DNA from: Hyphomonadaceae bacterium
GTDB lineage: Bacteria; Pseudomonadota; Alphaproteobacteria; Caulobacterales; Aquidulcibacteraceae
Reading direction: 5' to 3'
Assembly (NCBI GenBank): GCA_019753175.1
Contig: JAIELK010000006.1
Span: 62,001 to 126,000, forward strand
DNA length: 64,000 nucleotides
Positions 45,807-53,649 of the stretch are shown here, one piece after another. The notes below the pieces were generated by a model that saw nothing but the letters and a program-made list of their open reading frames with translations, was not told where the DNA came from and made no database searches. The position numbers and the translations under genes were made by a program. Position 1 is the first letter of the stretch. The number at the start of each line of letters is the position of its first letter.

Positions 45807-46862
45807 TCAGTTCGCCCGCTCTTGCGCCAGGCGCTGCGCTTCAATGGTGCGCCAGCGCGCGACCGCGGCATTGTGCTCAGCGTAGCTGCTGGTGAAGATG
45901 TGCCCGCCTGTACCGTCAGCGACGAAGAAAAGCGCGGTCGATTGCGCCGGATTGGCCACCGCCTCCATCGCAGCGCGGCCCGGATTGGCGATCGGCGTCG
46001 GCGGCAGGCCGTCAATGCGATAGGTGTTGTACCCTGTGTTGAGTTCGATCTCGCTCTGGCGAATGGTGCGCCGCTCCCCTTGTGCGTTTACGAGGCGGCC
46101 GTCGTTGCAGCGATCCGGGAAGCGCTTGCAGACGCCGTAAATGATGGTTGAATCCATTTCGAGCCGCATCGGCCGCCGCAGGCGATTGACGATGACAGCC
46201 GCCACCAGAGGGCGCTCGGCGGCGACGCCGGTTTCGCGCTCGACGATGGAAGCGAGGGTCACCAACTCTTCGGGGGTTCGGATGAGCGGGTTCGTTTGCC
46301 GGCGCTGCCAAATTTCCGCCAACGCCGCATCGTGCGCCTCGCGCATTTGCTGCAGCAGCGCCGCGCGCGTCATGCCGCGCTGAACGTGATAAGTCTCGGG
46401 GAGGATCGAGCCTTCTGGCGGCGCTTCCGGCATATCCCCGGTCAGCACATCGCTCTCTTCGAGGATGCGCATCACGCCGGCGATGGTGACGCCTTCGGGA
46501 AATGTGATCGCGTGCTGCAGCGCTTCCCCGCTCGCCATCATGTCGACAATCTGGCGCACTGAGGCGCGCGCGGGGATGAGGTACTCGCCCGCTTGCAGCG
46601 AGGCGCCGCCGGCGTAGAGCCGGTTGGCGATCCGGAACAGCAGCGCGTCGTTGATAAGCCCCTGGCGCTCCAGGTCGGCTGCGATCGAGGCGCCGGTAGC
46701 GCCGCGTTCGACAACAAATGTGGTGTCCTCGGCGATGGCGCCTGGTTTGCCGATCGCGCTCGAAAAGTAGGCGAACGCGAAGATTGCCAGCGCACCAGCA
46801 CCAACGGCCAGCCAAAGTAGGAGCGATAGAAAACCGCCGCGCGCGCGCTGTCTCGTCATCAC
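45807..46862 (-). CDS. mltG: Endolytic murein transglycosylase
   Basis: A 351-residue MltG, which cuts glycan strands as they emerge and so terminates them. One N-terminal membrane helix (about 10-32), a LysM-like region, and the YceG catalytic region with LPETYHVQRGMTRAAL, VTLASIVERETGVAAERPLVAAV (catalytic Glu), RLRRPMRLEMDSTIIYG and YNTYRIDGLPPTPIANPG. It overlaps fabF by 4 bases. Confidence 0.95.
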   Translation of the reverse strand: MMTRQRARGGFLSLLLWLAVGAGALAIFAFAYFSSAIGKPGAIAEDTTFVVERGATGASIAADLERQGLINDALLFRIANRLYAGGASLQAGEYLIPARASVRQIVDMMASGEALQHAITFPEGVTIAGVMRILEESDVLTGDMPEAPPEGSILPETYHVQRGMTRAALLQQMREAHDAALAEIWQRRQTNPLIRTPEELVTLASIVERETGVAAERPLVAAVIVNRLRRPMRLEMDSTIIYGVCKRFPDRCNDGRLVNAQGERRTIRQSEIELNTGYNTYRIDGLPPTPIANPGRAAMEAVANPAQSTALFFVADGTGGHIFTSSYAEHNAAVARWRTIEAQRLAQERAN

Positions 46863-48151
46863 TCCACCGCTGTCAGGATCACGGCGGCGTTCGTGCCGCC
46901 GAACCCGAACGAATTCGACATCGCCGCCTTCACCGGCCGCTTCTTGGCGGTGTGGGGCGTCAAATCTATGGCGGTCTCGACTGAAGGATTGTCCAGATTG
47001 AGTGTCGGCGGGATGACGCCATCGCGGATAGCGAGCGCGCAGAATGCGGTTTCGACCGCGCCAGCGGCGCCCAGCAGATGCCCGATCGCGGACTTTGTGG
47101 AGGACAGCGAAAGGTTCGCAGCCGCGTCGCCGAACAAGCGCTCCACCGCCTTCAATTCAATTTCATCGCCGAGCGGTGTCGACGTGCCGTGGGCATTGAC
47201 ATAGTCGATGTCGCCGGGCGTGAGCCCGGCGTTTTTCAGCGCCGCCCGCATCGCGCGGTAACCGCCATCGCCATCTTCGGACGGCGCGGTGATGTGGAAA
47301 GCGTCGCCAGAGAGGCCATAGCCTTTGACCTCTGCATAAATCTTTGCGCCGCGGGCTTTGGCGTGGCTGTATTCCTCCAGCACCATGACGCCGGCGCCTT
47401 CGCCCATGACAAAGCCGTCGCGATCCTTGTCGTAAGGGCGCGAGGCCCTTTCAGGCGTGTCGTTGAAGCTCGTGGAGAGCGCACGCGACGCACAAAAGCC
47501 CGCCATGCCGATGCGGCAGATCGAGGCCTCCGCCCCGCCCGCGACCATCACGTCGGCGTCGCCGAACACGATCAGGCGCGCCGCATCGCCGATCGCATGC
47601 GCGCCGGTGGCGCACGCGGTGACCACGGCGTGGTTCGGCCCTTTCAGGCCGTAGCGGATCGACACCTGTCCTGAAACCAGGTTGATGAGCGCGCTTGGAA
47701 TGAAGAACGGGCTGATCTTGCGCGGCCCTTCGCGCTCTAGCAGCAGCGTGTTTTCCGCGATCGCGTTCAACCCGCCAATGCCCGAGCCGATCAAGACTCC
47801 GGCGCTCTCCTGCTTCTCGGGCGTATCCGCGATGAAACCGGAATCGGCCAGCGCTTCGTCGGCGGCGGCCATGCCCAGCACGATGAACTCGTCAACGCGC
47901 CGCTGCTCCTTGGCCGACATCGCCTTGTCGGGATCGAAAGCATGAGCATCGCCAGCGCCCCCGCCGCGACCATCCTTGCGCGGCACGATGCACGCGATCC
48001 TGCAGGGGAGATCGTCGACCTTGATGTGTTCGATCTTGTTTGCGCCGGAGCGCCCTACAAGGAGCCGCTCCCACGTGGCCTCCCTCCCGGAAGCCAGCGG
48101 CGTGACGAGCCCGATGCCGGTGATGACAACGCGCCTCAACGGTGCGTCCAA
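46859..48151 (-). CDS. fabF: 3-oxoacyl-[ACP] synthase II
   Basis: A 430-residue condensing enzyme that elongates acyl-ACP with malonyl-ACP. The catalytic Cys lies in VVTACATGAHAIGDA, the two His in NAHGTSTPLGDEIE and SAIGHLLGAAGAVE. Length and motifs favour FabF over FabB. It starts 7 bases after the acpP stop. Confidence 0.96.
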   Translation of the reverse strand: MDAPLRRVVITGIGLVTPLASGREATWERLLVGRSGANKIEHIKVDDLPCRIACIVPRKDGRGGGAGDAHAFDPDKAMSAKEQRRVDEFIVLGMAAADEALADSGFIADTPEKQESAGVLIGSGIGGLNAIAENTLLLEREGPRKISPFFIPSALINLVSGQVSIRYGLKGPNHAVVTACATGAHAIGDAARLIVFGDADVMVAGGAEASICRIGMAGFCASRALSTSFNDTPERASRPYDKDRDGFVMGEGAGVMVLEEYSHAKARGAKIYAEVKGYGLSGDAFHITAPSEDGDGGYRAMRAALKNAGLTPGDIDYVNAHGTSTPLGDEIELKAVERLFGDAAANLSLSSTKSAIGHLLGAAGAVETAFCALAIRDGVIPPTLNLDNPSVETAIDLTPHTAKKRPVKAAMSNSFGFGGTNAAVILTAVE

Positions 48152-48158
48152 GCAGGGC

Positions 48159-48395
48159 TTAGCCCTGCTTCTCCGAGATGAACTTCACCGCATCGCCGAC
48201 GGTCTGGATGTGCTCGGCTGCGTCGTCCGGGATCTCGATGCCGAATTCCTCTTCGAACGCCATGACGAGTTCGACATTGTCCAAGCTGTCGGCGCCCAGA
48301 TCGTCGATGAAGCTCGCCTTCTCGGTGACCTTCTCCGGCGGGGCTTCCAGATGCTTGATCACAATCGCCTTCACGCGCTCGAACACCTCGGACAT
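48159..48395 (-). CDS. acpP: Acyl carrier protein
   Basis: A 78-residue ACP. Ser37 in GADSLD takes the phosphopantetheine arm; the acidic recognition helix ([20 protein letters not shown]) follows. The open frame continues upstream, but the ATG at 48395 starts the known protein. It lies between fabG and fabF. Confidence 0.97.
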   Translation of the reverse strand: MSEVFERVKAIVIKHLEAPPEKVTEKASFIDDLGADSLDNVELVMAFEEEFGIEIPDDAAEHIQTVGDAVKFISEKQG

Positions 48396-48520
48396 CGTAC
48401 GCCTCGCCTTGTACCTTGAATGCTTGCTGGCCCCGATGGGGGCGCGGAAGCGGCCTTTTGACCATAGGCGGCCCTCTAGGCAAGCCTTTTTCTGCCTTCT
48501 CGCCTCCGCGCGGGCGCAAG

Positions 48521-49261
48521 TCAGATCATCGCCATGCCGCCGTTCACGTGGAGGGTTTGGCCGGTGACGTAGGCGGCCTCCTCGCTGGCCAGATAAACCG
48601 CAGCGGCGGCCACATCGGTCCCTTCGCCAAGCCTGGCGGCGGGGATTTTCGCCATCATGGCGTTCTTCTGCGCCTCGTTGAGCACATCGGTCATCGGCGA
48701 GGCGATGAACCCAGGGGCAATGCAATTGGCGGTGACGTTGCGGCTGGCGACCTCGGCGGCCAGCGACTTGGTGAAGCCGATCATGCCGGCCTTGGAGGCG
48801 CAATAGTTCGCCTGGCCGGGATTGCCCATGACGCCCACCACCGACGTGATGCCGATAATGCGGCCCCAGCGGTTCTTCATCATGCCCCGCAGCGCCGCGC
48901 GCGACAGGCGGAAGTAGCTCTCCAAATTGATCTTGAGGACGCTTTGGAAATCCTCGTCCTTCATGCGCAGCAAGAGGCCGTCCTTGGTGATGCCGGCGTT
49001 GGCGACGAGAATGTCGAGGCGTCCGCCCTGCGCCGCCTCGGCTTGCCCCACCAGTGCGTCGACCGCGACGCTGTCGGACAGATTACACGGCAGAATTGGA
49101 TGATCGCCGCCGATCTCGGCGCGGAGTTTCTCCAGCGCCTCCACCCGCGTGCCCGAAAGCGCCACGCGCGCGCCCTGTGCAGCGAGCGCCTTCGCGATTG
49201 CGCCGCCTATGCCGCCAGATGCGCCGGTAACGAGCGCGGTTTTGTTTGCGAGTGAGAACAT
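48521..49261 (-). CDS. fabG: 3-oxoacyl-[ACP] reductase
   Basis: A 246-residue NADPH-dependent SDR that reduces beta-ketoacyl-ACP. TGASGGIG cofactor loop, an NAG motif ([15 protein letters not shown], characteristic of FabG), catalytic SVVG Ser and [13 protein letters not shown], and the C-terminal [12 protein letters not shown]. It is separated from fabD by a plus-strand gene. Confidence 0.96.
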   Translation of the reverse strand: MFSLANKTALVTGASGGIGGAIAKALAAQGARVALSGTRVEALEKLRAEIGGDHPILPCNLSDSVAVDALVGQAEAAQGGRLDILVANAGITKDGLLLRMKDEDFQSVLKINLESYFRLSRAALRGMMKNRWGRIIGITSVVGVMGNPGQANYCASKAGMIGFTKSLAAEVASRNVTANCIAPGFIASPMTDVLNEAQKNAMMAKIPAARLGEGTDVAAAAVYLASEEAAYVTGQTLHVNGGMAMI

Positions 49262-49404
49262 GGCGTTATCCTGGCACGGACCGCCGGCGCCCTCGCCGGC
49301 ATGGTTGGATCAGTGTCACCATATGCCGACGCGGGCTCCTAGGGTCCATACTTTTGCCCCACCCCATCCCTCACAGCGACGCACTGCAACACGAGGGGCG
49401 ACCA

Positions 49405-49875
49405 ATGTCGTTTTCAGGTCTGGATCTCGCTTTGGCCATCAAGGAGCGGCGCTTTCTCGCGCCACTGCCTCCTTGGGTCGAACACATGCGCGTGCATGAG
49501 GAGAACCTCGTTGAGCAGGTCGAGGTCGGCCGCATCGTTTCGCGCTGGACCCCTGGCCGGCAATTCACGGTGCCCGACGGTTATGTCCAGGGCGGGCTGA
49601 TTTGCGCCGTTGCCGATGGCGGTCAGGGCCTGGCCGTCACGACCACGCTGGAGACCTTCGAAGCGTGGGTGACGCTCGATCTGCACATCCGCTTTGTGCG
49701 CCCGATCAAGGCGGGACAGACCGTCACCCTCGACAGCCGCGTGTTGAGCAAGACGAAAAACACGGCCATCGCCGAGACGACAGTGATGCTTGAAGGCGAC
49801 AGACTCGCCGCGGTCGTCACAGGCGGCTGGCGCAAGTCGGAAACACGCGCGGTGCTCCCGCGGGATGACGGCTAG
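49405..49875 (+). CDS. PaaI-type hotdog thioesterase
   Basis: A 156-residue hotdog-fold protein resembling acyl-CoA thioesterases of the PaaI/YdiI group: TVPDGYVQGGLICAVADGGQGLAV carries the usual catalytic Gly/Asp region, and WVTLDLHIRFVRPIKAGQTVTLDSRV the strand that follows. It hydrolyses a thioester of unknown chain. It lies between fabG and fabD but on the opposite strand, with its stop overlapping that of fabD by 4 bases. GAGGGGCG 4-11 bases before the ATG supports the start. Confidence 0.82.
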   Translation: MSFSGLDLALAIKERRFLAPLPPWVEHMRVHEENLVEQVEVGRIVSRWTPGRQFTVPDGYVQGGLICAVADGGQGLAVTTTLETFEAWVTLDLHIRFVRPIKAGQTVTLDSRVLSKTKNTAIAETTVMLEGDRLAAVVTGGWRKSETRAVLPRDDG

Positions 49876-50813
49876 ATCGTCTTCGCGAACGCTTCCAAAT
49901 CCGCCGGCTCGTTCAGCGCCAGTGTTTCCGTGTCGGGCGCATTGCGCTTGATCATGCCGGAAAGCTGCTTGCCGGCGCCGATCTCGACGAAGCGCGCGAC
50001 GCCGCCTTCGCCCGCCATCCATTCCACGCTCTCGCGCCAGCGCACGCGGCCTGTCACCTGCTCCACCAGCAGGCGCCGGATGCTCGCCGGTTCCTGCACC
50101 GGGCGGGCGGTGACGTTGGCGACCAGCGGAACCGCAAGCGGCGCGATCTCGGCTTTCGCCAGAGCTTCCGCCATTGCCTCCGCCGCCGGTTGCATCAGCG
50201 GTGAGTGAAACGGCGCCGAGACATTAAGCGCAATCGCGCGCGCGCCCTTCTCCTTCGCATAAGCGAGCGCCGCGTCGATCCCCGCCTTCGAGCCCGAGAT
50301 CACGACATTGCCGACATTGTTGTCGTTGGCGACCACGCAAACCCCCGCCTCCGCGCCCTTGGCGGCGATCTCCTCGGCGAGCGCCACGTCGACCTTGCCG
50401 ATCAAAGCCGCCATCGCGCCTTCGCCGACCGGGACCGCCGCTTGCATCGCGTTGCCGCGCAGGCGCAACAGCCGCGCCGCATCGGCGATGGTTAGCGCGC
50501 CCGCCGCGGCCAGCGCCGAGTATTCGCCGAGCGAGTGCCCGGCCACAAACGCGGCGTTGCTCACGCCGACCTTGAACTCGCGCTCCAGCGCCCGCATCGC
50601 CGCAAGGCTCACTGCCATCAGCGCCGGCTGAGCGTTGGCCGTCAGAGTGAGCGCCTCGGCGGGGCCCTCGAAGATCAGCTTCGACAGCTTTTCGCCGAGC
50701 GCGTCGTCGATCTCCTGAAACACTTCGCGCGCACTTGCGAAAGCGTCGTGCAGGGCGCGCCCCATTCCAGGCGCCTGGCTCCCCTGACCGGGGAAAATGA
50801 AAGCGGTGCTCAT
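49872..50813 (-). CDS. fabD: Malonyl-CoA:ACP transacylase
   Basis: A 313-residue FabD that loads malonate onto ACP. It begins AFIFPGQGSQAPGMGRAL, the nucleophile is Ser94 in GHSLGEYSAL, and the catalytic His lies in NVSAPFHSPLMQPA. The end GAGKQLSGMIKRN is also typical. It starts after a terminator that belongs to the upstream micro-peptide genes, so it should have its own promoter at about 50820-50860. Confidence 0.96.
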   Translation of the reverse strand: MSTAFIFPGQGSQAPGMGRALHDAFASAREVFQEIDDALGEKLSKLIFEGPAEALTLTANAQPALMAVSLAAMRALEREFKVGVSNAAFVAGHSLGEYSALAAAGALTIADAARLLRLRGNAMQAAVPVGEGAMAALIGKVDVALAEEIAAKGAEAGVCVVANDNNVGNVVISGSKAGIDAALAYAKEKGARAIALNVSAPFHSPLMQPAAEAMAEALAKAEIAPLAVPLVANVTARPVQEPASIRRLLVEQVTGRVRWRESVEWMAGEGGVARFVEIGAGKQLSGMIKRNAPDTETLALNEPADLEAFAKTI

Positions 50814-50837
50814 GGTCGCGCGGCTTAGGCCAAAGGC

Positions 50838-50880
50838 AGCAAAAACGAAAGCGCGGAGGCTCGAGGGAGCCTCCGCGCTT
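50838..50880 (-). terminator. Rho-independent terminator of the micro-peptide genes
   Basis: A perfect 12-bp stem (50851-50862 with 50867-50878, loop of 4) followed on the minus strand by TTTCGTTTTTG. It stands 28 bases past the stop of the 30-residue frame and before fabD. Confidence 0.88.
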
Positions 50881-50907
50881 GATGAACCGCATCTGGTCGC
50901 TGGGAGC

Positions 50908-51000
50908 TTAGGCGACGATCTGAGCGGCTTGGGAGAGGGTGGCGAACGCGACCGGGGCGAACACGGCGCAGGCGGCGATCAGGGCGTAGAACTTGGTCAT
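50908..51000 (-). CDS. 30-residue hydrophobic peptide A
   Basis: A 30-codon frame (ATG at 51000, TAA at 50908) encodes MTKFYALIAACAVFAPVAF then ATLSQAAQIVA: a short basic start, one hydrophobic helix and a conserved-looking end. It shares its plan and the QAAQIV end with peptide B 32 bases upstream. A terminator follows directly, which argues for real expression. The peptide is too short for a cleaved signal to leave much, so it is probably an inner-membrane micro-protein. The ribosome binding site (GAGAGCAC) is moderate. No named family known to me. Confidence 0.65.
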   Translation of the reverse strand: MTKFYALIAACAVFAPVAFATLSQAAQIVA

Positions 51001-51032
51001 CGGAGTGCTCTCGAAAAACGGGGTTGGTCGGA

Positions 51033-51122
51033 TCAGACGATCTGCGCGGCTTGCATCACTGTGGCGTACACCACCGGCGCCAGCGTCAGGGTCGCGATCA
51101 TCAGGCTCAGCATGCGGGTCAT
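51033..51122 (-). CDS. 29-residue hydrophobic peptide B
   Basis: A 29-codon frame (ATG 51122) encodes MTRMLSLMIATLTLAPVVY then ATVMQAAQIV. Compared with peptide A, MT(K/R), the helix ending in APV, A-T and QAAQIV are shared while the rest differs, so selection on the protein rather than recent copying explains the match. GAGGAGC about 8-14 bases upstream is a strong ribosome binding site. It presumably shares a transcript with peptide A. Confidence 0.65.
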   Translation of the reverse strand: MTRMLSLMIATLTLAPVVYATVMQAAQIV

Positions 51123-51337
51123 GGGTTTGGCTCCTCGTCTCGAAGCGCCATCGCTTCGATGAGCAGACCCTACCCGCAGCCCGACTGGGACGATGTGACC
51201 AGAGTCACGCTTCCGTTCGAGCCTCCGGCCCTCAAGAACGCGACGGTCATCACCATTTGCCCGGGCCACACACCATTTTTCGATCGCCCGCTCCTGCTAC
51301 CGCGACGCCGAAGCTTGGCGACGCGTCGCGGAGTGCA

Positions 51338-51454
51338 ATGACGTCTTCAGCCGACGCAACCTCGGTGGGCGTGTCGCCGCTCGCTCCAGGACACCTGCTC
51401 TATGTCGGGGATCGTTTGGTGCTGCCTGCGCCCGGTCAATCTTGTCAAGCCTGA
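51338..51454 (+). pseudogene. Scrap of a LysM domain
   Basis: A 38-codon frame ends with LLYVGDRLVLPAPGQSCQA, which resembles the last strand of LysM domains and the corresponding part of the intact LysM protein 70 bases downstream (IMAGQVLRLPAFGRRC; shared G, L, L, P, A, G, C). The helix-turn part expected before it is missing in this frame. It is best read as the tail of an old duplicate. The rest of 51123-51524 shows no gene. Confidence 0.35.
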
Positions 51455-51524
51455 ACGACCCGCGTCGAAAACACTAGACGGATCGTTAAGAGACCTTAAC
51501 CTTGTCTCGGCGGGGAGGTTGGGC

Positions 51525-52040
51525 ATGGTCGTGAGGATTTGCGCCGCCTTGGCGGCGGCAATTGTGCTGAGCGGGTGTACTTCTGGCGTCGGCGATGTCC
51601 GTCAGAGGCTCGCACACATCCTCGCCAATCGGAGCGAATTGCCGGCCGCCGAGCGTTTCTCGCTTCCGGCGGCGCGCCCCGCCGCGCCCCTTGATCCACC
51701 GGCGGCGATCTCAGGCGCCGAGCGGTTCGGTTGCTCTTATGAGGAGGCATCGATTGTCGTTCGCCCGGGCGACACGCTTAGCGCCATCGCCCGGCGATCG
51801 TACGGCAGCTTCGCCTACGCTGAGGCGTTGGCCCAAGCCAACCAACTCGCTGACCCAAATCACATCATGGCGGGCCAGGTGCTCAGGTTGCCGGCCTTCG
51901 GAAGGCGCTGCCGGCTGACGACCGATTTGATGCCTACAGCCCCGCAAATGTCGGCGCTGACGCGGCGGACCTTCAGCCCGCCAAGTCACCGCCAACCGGA
52001 TCTCCAGCAGGTGCGGGCCACCGCGAGCGACCACCGCTGA
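51525..52040 (+). CDS. LysM domain lipoprotein
   Basis: A 171-residue lipoprotein: signal with LSGCTSG lipobox (Cys18), a Pro/Ala linker, a LysM domain (about residues 79-125; VVRPGDTLSAIARRSYG, ALAQANQLADPNHIMAGQVLRLP) and a Ser/Thr/Pro-rich tail. LysM binds peptidoglycan N-acetylglucosamine, so it probably tethers to the wall from the membrane. Two Cys flank the domain. GGGGAGG, 7 bases before ATG 51525, supports the start; the longer frame upstream has none. Confidence 0.82.
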   Translation: MVVRICAALAAAIVLSGCTSGVGDVRQRLAHILANRSELPAAERFSLPAARPAAPLDPPAAISGAERFGCSYEEASIVVRPGDTLSAIARRSYGSFAYAEALAQANQLADPNHIMAGQVLRLPAFGRRCRLTTDLMPTAPQMSALTRRTFSPPSHRQPDLQQVRATASDHR

Positions 52041-52196
52041 CCTGGCGACTCATTGTGCTTGCATATCGCGGCGCGATCCCGTACTTGCCCTCGCTTCGCG
52101 ATCCGCGGCCCCGGGGGCGTTCCGCCGCCTGGGGTCCATCGTTTGGGCGGGAGCTTCCCCTGCCGGGACGCCGCGGGTCGGCTAGGAAGAGGACCA
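52041..52196 (+). promoter_or_regulatory. Upstream region/leader of the rpsF operon
   Basis: The 156 bases before rpsF are GC-rich and contain foldable CCGCGG/CCCCGG and GGGAGC..GCTCCC-like elements. Many bacteria regulate rpsF-rpsR through an S6:S18-binding leader with a CCG bulge; such a bulge is possible here but I cannot fold it reliably by eye. Confidence 0.25.
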
Positions 52197-52601
52197 ATGC
52201 CCTACTACGAACACGTGCTAATCGCGCGTCCCGAGATTTCGCCCCAACAGGTCGACGCGCTCGTCGAGGACATCACCAAGACGGTCAAGGAACTCGGCGG
52301 CCAAGTCGGCAAGACCGAGTATTGGGGCCTGCGTAACCTGACCTACCGCATTCGCAAGAACCGCAAGGGTCACTACGCGATGCTCAACATCGATTGCCCG
52401 GCCAACGCCGTGGCCGAACTCGAGCGCCGCCTCAAGATCAACGAAGACGTGATGCGCTACAAAACCATTCGCGTCGAAGAACTGGATGAAGAGCCCTCGC
52501 CCATCCTCGCCCGTCGCGATCGCGAGGAGCGCCGCCGCGCTCGCCGCGAAGGCCGCGAAGGCGAAGAGATGCTCGGTGACTATTTGGGCGATGAGGAGTA
52601 A
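52197..52601 (+). CDS. rpsF: 30S ribosomal protein bS6
   Basis: A 134-residue bS6: [41 protein letters not shown] and [20 protein letters not shown] are the usual fold, followed by an acidic/Arg-rich tail (about 105-134). AGGACCA precedes the ATG at 52197. rpsR follows after 4 bases. Confidence 0.97.
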   Translation: MPYYEHVLIARPEISPQQVDALVEDITKTVKELGGQVGKTEYWGLRNLTYRIRKNRKGHYAMLNIDCPANAVAELERRLKINEDVMRYKTIRVEELDEEPSPILARRDREERRRARREGREGEEMLGDYLGDEE

Positions 52602-52605
52602 CGCC

Positions 52606-52872
52606 ATGAAGGGCGGCAACCAAAAGCTCAACATTTCGAACATCCCGGCGCGCCGGCCGTTCGGCCGCCGCCGCAAGGTGTGCCCATTCTCCGGCGCCAA
52701 CGCGCCAAAGATCGACTACAAGGACGTGAAGCTCCTGCAGCGCTACATCAGCGAAAAGGGCAAGATCGTTCCCGCGCGCATCACCGCCGTTTCGGCCAAG
52801 AAGCAACGCGAACTCGCCCGCGCCATTAAGCGCGCGCGCGAACTAGCGCTGCTGCCGTTCGCGGTTCAGTGA
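52606..52872 (+). CDS. rpsR: 30S ribosomal protein bS18
   Basis: An 88-residue bS18 with [34 protein letters not shown] and [21 protein letters not shown]. The ATG at 52606 gives the standard length; the upstream part of the frame overlaps rpsF. Confidence 0.97.
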   Translation: MKGGNQKLNISNIPARRPFGRRRKVCPFSGANAPKIDYKDVKLLQRYISEKGKIVPARITAVSAKKQRELARAIKRARELALLPFAVQ

Positions 52873-52884
52873 GGAGGATGAGCC

Positions 52885-53466
52885 ATGCAAGTCATCCTGC
52901 TTGAACGCGTCGAGAACCTGGGCGTCATCGGCGAAGAAGTGAAGGTGCGCGACGGCTATGCGCGCAACTTCCTGCTGCCGCAGAAGAAGGCGCTGCGCGC
53001 CAACGACGCCAACCGCAAGCTGTTCGAAGCGCGCCGCGCCGAGATCGAGGCGAGAAACGCCGAGGCCAAGGCTGCGGCCGAAAAAGCCAGCGGCAAGATC
53101 GACGGGTCGTCGTACGTCCTCATCCGTCAGGCCGGCGAAGCCGGTCAGCTCTACGGTTCGGTGTCGCCCCGCGACATCGCCGAGGAGATCGCGAAGAAGA
53201 CCAAGGGCGTCGACAAATCGGCGATCGTGCTCGACAAACCGATCAAGACCATCGGCATGTACGACGTGCGCGTGCGCCTGCACGCCGAAGTCTACGCCGC
53301 GATCAAGGTGAATGTGGCCCGCAGCCAAGACGAGGCCGAGCGTCAATCCCGCGGCGAAAACGTCATCGCATCGGCCATCGAAGCCGAGCGCGCACACGCC
53401 GACGCAGCGGCCAAGGAACTTGCCGCCGCATCGATCACCAACGACGCAGCCGCGCGCGCCGAGTAA
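52885..53466 (+). CDS. rplI: 50S ribosomal protein bL9
   Basis: A 193-residue bL9: MQVILLERVENLGVIGEEVKVRDGYARNFLLP is the N-terminal rRNA-binding domain, then a long helix (about 45-75) and the C-terminal domain. A 35-residue Ala/Glu-rich tail after the second domain is longer than in E. coli but usual in alphaproteobacteria. Last gene of the rpsF operon. Confidence 0.96.
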   Translation: MQVILLERVENLGVIGEEVKVRDGYARNFLLPQKKALRANDANRKLFEARRAEIEARNAEAKAAAEKASGKIDGSSYVLIRQAGEAGQLYGSVSPRDIAEEIAKKTKGVDKSAIVLDKPIKTIGMYDVRVRLHAEVYAAIKVNVARSQDEAERQSRGENVIASAIEAERAHADAAAKELAAASITNDAAARAE

Positions 53467-53487
53467 TCGGTCTCGCAGAGAACAAGA

Positions 53488-53523
53488 ACGGCCCGCACGC
53501 GAATGCGTGTGGGCCGTTTGCTT
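53488..53523 (+). terminator. Terminator of the rpsF-rpsR-rplI operon
   Basis: A 13-bp stem with one G-U pair (53488-53500 with 53505-53517, loop GAAT) followed by TTGCTTAT, 21 bases after the rplI stop. Confidence 0.8.
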
Positions 53524-53649
53524 ATGTGAATCGCGCGCGAAGCCCGTTTCGGGTCAACATCAAAATCTTTGGCCGCGACTCGGGATAAGCAGCGCGGTGC
53601 GTCGAAGACGTAAACTGTTTCGCTCTCGAATCGCGGCAGTGTCACACCG

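Noticed and set aside
51486-51499. TTAA-N6-TTAA upstream of the LysM gene as a CtrA box
   Set aside because: CtrA boxes have a 7-base spacer; the 6-base spacing here and the frequency of TTAA by chance make this too weak to list.
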